A program made the position numbers and the translations under genes. 64,000 bases of DNA from Gemmatimonadota bacterium (GTDB taxonomy: Bacteria; Gemmatimonadota; Gemmatimonadetes; Gemmatimonadales; Gemmatimonadaceae). The notes below the pieces were generated by a model. It worked only from the letters and a program-made list of their open reading frames with translations. It had not been told where the DNA came from and did no database searches. This document shows, in pieces, positions 60,656 through 64,000 of this stretch. The DNA is taken from the NCBI GenBank assembly GCA_016719105.1, contig JADKAQ010000020.1:62001-126000 (forward strand), in the 5' to 3' direction. Each line of letters begins with the position of its first letter. Position 1 is the stretch's first letter.

Positions 60656-62365
60656 ATGGCTTCTTCCCTGCGTTCCCTGCTGGCGTGCGCACTCGGTGCC
60701 GCGACGCTGGCCAGCTGCAAGACCGCCCCGACGCCGGCGCCCTCGCCCGCGGTCTCGGCGCAGGCGAGCCGAGAGGCGCTGGATGGGCGCGCGCGACTGG
60801 GCGGCGCCGACTATGACGTAGTGATCCGCAACGGCCGGGTGATCGATGGGATGGGAAACCCCTGGATCCTGGCCGACGTGGGGATCATCGGCGGCAAGTT
60901 CGCCACCATCGGCAAGATCGCCGGGCGAGGCGTGAAGGAGATCGACGCCAAGGGGCTGTACGTATCGCCCGGGTGGATCGACATGATGGACCAGTCGGGA
61001 GGGGTGCTGCCGCGCAACGGGCTGGCGCAGAACAAGCTGTTGCAGGGGGTGACGACGGCGATCGGCGGCGAGGGGGGCTTCCCCGTCCCGGCGTCGCAGA
61101 TTCCGCAGTACTTCTCCAACCTGGAACAGCAGGGCATCAGCATCAACTTCGGCAACTACTACAGCGCCACGCAGGCGCGCGTCGCGGTGCTCAAGTCGTT
61201 CAACCGCGCCCCCACGCCGGGCGAGCTGGACCAGATGCGGGCGAGCATGGACACGGCAATGCGCGCCGGGGCGATGGGAATGACGACGGCGCTCATCTAT
61301 CCGCCGAGTTCGTACAGCACCACCGAGGAGCTGGTCGAGCTGGCCAAGGTCGCGGCGCGCTACGGCGGGACGTACGCGAGTCACATCCGCGGCGAGGGGA
61401 AGGAGGTCGTGCAATCGGTGCTCGAGCTGATTCGCATCGCCGAAGAGGGGGGGCTCCCCGGGGAGGTCTTCCACCTGAAGGTGGCGTATCGCCCGGGGTG
61501 GGGGGTGCTCATGGACTCCGTGCGCCAGGTGATCGAGGCGGCACGCGCGCGCAACGTGGACGTGGCGGCCGATCTCTACGTCTACACCGCTGGTGGGACC
61601 GGGCTCGAGGCGACGATTCCCGCATGGGCGGCCGACGGCGGCCGCGACTCGCTGCGCAAGCGGCTCGCCGACCCGGCCATTCGCGCGCGGCTCAAGCGCG
61701 AGGTGGAGACCGGGTCACCCGGCTGGTGGAACATCATCGAGGCCGCTGGCGGGTGGGAGGGCGTGGTGCTGGTGAACGCGCAGAATCCGGCCAACACCCG
61801 GTACCAGCGGAAGTCGATTGCCCAGATCGCGAAGGAGATGGGGAAGGAGCCGGCCGATGCGGCGTGGGACCTGGTGCTCGAGGGGACCGGCCGCGTGATG
61901 GCGATCTACCACATGATGAGCGAGCAGGACATCGAGACGGCGCTGCGCTTCCCGTGGACGAGCATCGGAAGCGACGCCGGTGCGGCGCTCAATCCCGGCG
62001 CGGTGGACCAGACGGGGCTCCCGCACCCGCGCATGTACGGCAACGCGGTGCGCGTCGTCTCGCGGTATGCACGCGATCGCAAGGTGCTGTCGGTGGAGGA
62101 GGCGATCCGCAAGCAGACCTCCTGGCCGGCGACGCGCATGCGGCTGGCGGGGCGTGGCTCGATCAAGGAAGGGAATTGGGCCGACGTGACGATCTTCGAC
62201 CTCGCGACGCTCGACGACAAGGCGACGTACGACAGCCCGCTTGCGACGCCGACGGGGATCGCCTACGTCCTGGTCAATGGCGTGGTCTCGGTCGAGCAGG
62301 GGAAGCACACGGGGGTGCGCGCCGGGCGGGTGCTGTACGGTCCCGGGCGCGTCGTCGCGCGTTAG
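60656..62365 (+). CDS. Exported lipoprotein amidohydrolase, N-acyl-D-amino-acid deacylase type 2
   Basis: 569 residues. Lipobox ATLASCK. Starts YDVVIRNGRVIDGMGNPWIL as in the gene at 47272. Metal-site regions differ: IDMMDQSGGV replaces the HxH block, AIGGEGGFPVP has Glu in place of Cys, YASHIRGEG and VFHLKVAYR keep the two His, and GSDAGAALNPG keeps Asp. The C-terminal part ADVTIFDLATLDDK is normal. Loss of the HxH pair matches the weaker metal site of D-aminoacylase, so a one-metal enzyme is plausible. ATG at 60656 is preferred; 60626 is in frame. Likely controlled by the operator O2 upstream. Confidence 0.86.
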   Translation: MASSLRSLLACALGAATLASCKTAPTPAPSPAVSAQASREALDGRARLGGADYDVVIRNGRVIDGMGNPWILADVGIIGGKFATIGKIAGRGVKEIDAKGLYVSPGWIDMMDQSGGVLPRNGLAQNKLLQGVTTAIGGEGGFPVPASQIPQYFSNLEQQGISINFGNYYSATQARVAVLKSFNRAPTPGELDQMRASMDTAMRAGAMGMTTALIYPPSSYSTTEELVELAKVAARYGGTYASHIRGEGKEVVQSVLELIRIAEEGGLPGEVFHLKVAYRPGWGVLMDSVRQVIEAARARNVDVAADLYVYTAGGTGLEATIPAWAADGGRDSLRKRLADPAIRARLKREVETGSPGWWNIIEAAGGWEGVVLVNAQNPANTRYQRKSIAQIAKEMGKEPADAAWDLVLEGTGRVMAIYHMMSEQDIETALRFPWTSIGSDAGAALNPGAVDQTGLPHPRMYGNAVRVVSRYARDRKVLSVEEAIRKQTSWPATRMRLAGRGSIKEGNWADVTIFDLATLDDKATYDSPLATPTGIAYVLVNGVVSVEQGKHTGVRAGRVLYGPGRVVAR

Positions 62366-62381
62366 GCATGGTGTCCCGTGG

Positions 62382-62397
62382 CCCGGCACCAGCCGGG
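62382..62397. terminator. Short hairpin after the amidohydrolase gene
   Basis: CCCGGC, loop ACCA, GCCGGG, 16 bp after the stop. No T tract. Confidence 0.45.
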
Positions 62398-62511
62398 TGC
62401 GCGATGGCAGGTGGAGGGTGTGGTCAGGCAGGTCACGTTGGCCCGCTGTGGTGCGACCAATGACGGGCGCGCGCGGCGTGGCATCACTCTAAGGAGCGGG
62501 AGAGACGTACG

Positions 62512-64000
62512 ATGTTGACTGGCGAGCGGAAGACGCGGAGGATGGCAGCGCGTGGCCTGGTGGCGTTGCTGCTGGCGAGCATGGCCGCAGCGCCGGCCGG
62601 GGCGCAGAAGGCGAAGGGCGCCGCCGCGCGATATGCGCAGCTCGACGCCTACGTGGCGGCGGCGATGAAGGACTGGAAGGTGCCGGGGATCGCCCTCGCG
62701 ATCGTCAAGGACGACTCGATCGTGTACGCCAAGGGGTACGGCACGCGCACGATCGGGAAGCAGGAGCTGGTGGATGCCAACACCATCTTTGCGATCGGCT
62801 CCGCCTCCAAGGCGTTCACCGCCGCCCTGGTGGCGATGGCGGTGGACGAGGGGAAGATGAAGTTCGACGAGAAGGTGACGGCCTATCTCCCCGGCTTCCA
62901 GCTGTACGATGGCTACGCCGGGCGTGACCTCACCATTCGCGATGCGCTGTCGCACCGCAGTGGCCTCTCGCGTGGTGACCTCATGTGGTATGCGGGCGAG
63001 TTCTCGCGCGACGAGATCCTGCGTCGCGTGCGCTACCTCAAGCCGAGCTGGGGGTTCCGCGGGCTGTTCGGCTACCAGAACATCATGTTTCTCGCCGCCG
63101 GCGAGTCGGTGGCGGGGGTGGAGAAGCGCTCGTGGGATGACCTGATCAAGAGCCGGATCTTCACGCCGCTGGGCATGTCCTCGTCGTCGACGTCGGTGCG
63201 TGAACTGGCGGGGAAGGACAACGTCGCGACGCCGCACGGTGAGGTGAACGACACGGTGGTGGCGATTCCGTGGAAGAACATCGACAACATCGCCCCGGCC
63301 GGCTCCATCAACTCGAACGTGCGCGACATGGCGCAGTGGCTGCGCCTGCAGTTGGGGCGCGGCAAGCATGGCACGCAGCAGTTGATCACGACGGGGAACC
63401 ATGGCGAGATGTGGATCTCCAACACGACCATCCGCATGGAAGGGCCGCTGGCGCACTACATGGCGCCCGGTGGCAACCTGTCGGCGTACGGGATGGGGTG
63501 GTTCCTGCAGGACTTCAGCGGGCGCCTGGCGGTGCACCACGGCGGCAACATCGACGGGATGTCGGCCATGGTGGCGATGCTGCCTGACGAGAAGCTGGGC
63601 GTGGTGATCCTCACCAACAAGAACGGGACGCCGGCGCCGGGCGCGATCTTCCCGTACGTGTTCGACCTGTACACCCGTGACACGCCGCGCGACTGGAACG
63701 CGGAGTATCACAAGATGATCGACCCGGTGATGAAGATGGCCAAGGACGCCGAGTCGGCGGCCGACAAGGCGCGCGTGCTGGGGACCAAGCCGTCGCTCGA
63801 GCTGGCGAAGTACGCGGGGACGTACGCCGACTCGATGTACGGCGACCTCACCATCCGCCAGGCCGCGGGCGGGCTCACCCTCAAGTACGGGATCTTCGCC
63901 GGGACGCTGGAGCACTGGAACTATGACACCTTCCGTGGCACGATGAACAACCCGTCTGCGGGGAAGCCGCTGGTGACGTTCGTGCTCGGCGCCGACGGCA
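62512..64000 (+). CDS. Exported serine hydrolase, beta-lactamase/penicillin-binding fold (3' truncated)
   Basis: 496 residues to the window end, open at the 3' side. Signal peptide (ARGLVALLLASMAAAPAGA, cleavage before QKAK). Class C beta-lactamase family motifs: SASK (nucleophile Ser and Lys, GSASKAFTAALV), YQN (second-element Tyr, FGYQNIMF) and HHGGN (third element). Begins with the block WKVPGIALAIVKDDSIVYAK, common in D-aminopeptidase/esterase-type members. The beta-rich C-terminal domain starts near LAKYAGTYADSMYGDLTIRQ. Probably acts in the periplasm on D-amino-acid peptides or esters; not necessarily an antibiotic-hydrolysing enzyme. AAGGAGCGGGAGAG lies upstream of the ATG. Confidence 0.9.
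   Translation, partial: MLTGERKTRRMAARGLVALLLASMAAAPAGAQKAKGAAARYAQLDAYVAAAMKDWKVPGIALAIVKDDSIVYAKGYGTRTIGKQELVDANTIFAIGSASKAFTAALVAMAVDEGKMKFDEKVTAYLPGFQLYDGYAGRDLTIRDALSHRSGLSRGDLMWYAGEFSRDEILRRVRYLKPSWGFRGLFGYQNIMFLAAGESVAGVEKRSWDDLIKSRIFTPLGMSSSSTSVRELAGKDNVATPHGEVNDTVVAIPWKNIDNIAPAGSINSNVRDMAQWLRLQLGRGKHGTQQLITTGNHGEMWISNTTIRMEGPLAHYMAPGGNLSAYGMGWFLQDFSGRLAVHHGGNIDGMSAMVAMLPDEKLGVVILTNKNGTPAPGAIFPYVFDLYTRDTPRDWNAEYHKMIDPVMKMAKDAESAADKARVLGTKPSLELAKYAGTYADSMYGDLTIRQAAGGLTLKYGIFAGTLEHWNYDTFRGTMNNPSAGKPLVTFVLGADG

Noticed and set aside
62362..63915. 517-codon antisense frame opposite the serine hydrolase gene
   Set aside because: The + strand has a signal peptide, SxxK, YxN and HxG motifs; the antisense frame has no family features.
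62512..64000. Antibiotic resistance beta-lactamase
   Set aside because: The fold family includes many esterases and D-aminopeptidases, the protein is longer than class C enzymes, and the C-terminal extension fits these better.

Overview
The window is very GC-rich, densely coding bacterial DNA. Leader-rich secreted proteins, many eukaryotic-type Ser/Thr kinases paired with ECF sigma factors, periplasmic VPS10/BNR-repeat and amidohydrolase-type proteins, and short outer-membrane barrels suggest a soil-type Gram-negative of the Gemmatimonadota/Acidobacteriota kind. I favour Gemmatimonadota. This is inference from gene content only: no rRNA or other taxonomic marker is present.

Layout. 1-8765 (+): recC (5' truncated), recB, recD and a double-WYL PafBC-like regulator in one overlapping operon, a DNA break repair and damage-response unit. 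8874-10645 (+): a frameshifted YbjN-domain protein and a small beta-barrel. 10845-17755: four paralogous Uma2-type nucleases (one alone, three in tandem) around an ECF sigma/receptor-kinase pair and another barrel. 17966-21359 (+): a VPS10/BNR-repeat exported protein with a frameshift. 21491-25903: small lipoprotein, hypothetical proteins, a sigma/kinase pair whose kinase is broken by a 13-bp tandem duplication, and a DUF4287-DUF5655 protein. 26081-38184 (-): a signalling island with five kinases in total counting its two TPR kinases, a PP2C phosphatase, an FHA-protease and an ECF sigma factor. 38464-46884: barrel, hybrid histidine kinase, phospholipase D-type synthase, ThrE-type exporter, plant-type FabI and an unusual TonB-plug protein. 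47272-53449 (+): exported D-aminoacylase-type amidohydrolase, M20 peptidase and a zinc-ribbon kinase with a degenerate protease domain. 53446-62365: a divergent amino-acid cluster (M20 deacylase, N-succinylamino-acid racemase/OSBS, GNAT acyltransferase on the left; GntR regulator, enoyl-CoA hydratase, CocE hydrolase and a second D-aminoacylase-type lipoprotein on the right). 62512-64000: a beta-lactamase-fold serine hydrolase cut by the window end.

How the genes work together. The most coherent system is the D-amino-acid/N-acyl-amino-acid cluster. The three enzymes of the known N-succinyl route (acyltransferase, racemase, deacylase) lie divergently from a GntR/FCD regulator. The same palindrome (core TTGTATACAA) occurs in that divergent promoter region and again about 3.7 kb away in front of the D-aminoacylase-type lipoprotein gene, which suggests one regulon. 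The kinase/phosphatase/FHA set at 26-32 kb looks like a phosphothreonine signalling module.

Cross-cutting signals. (i) An intergenic hairpin repeat family built from 8-bp GGGAAGAC-like units sits just after stop codons at six places. (ii) The hexamer GTTAGG (usually GTTAGGC) recurs about 30 times and accounts for nearly all TTA codons noticed. (iii) Five single-base frame breaks and one 13-bp duplication interrupt otherwise intact genes; some may be assembly errors. No tRNA, rRNA, CRISPR array, insertion sequence or prophage was seen.
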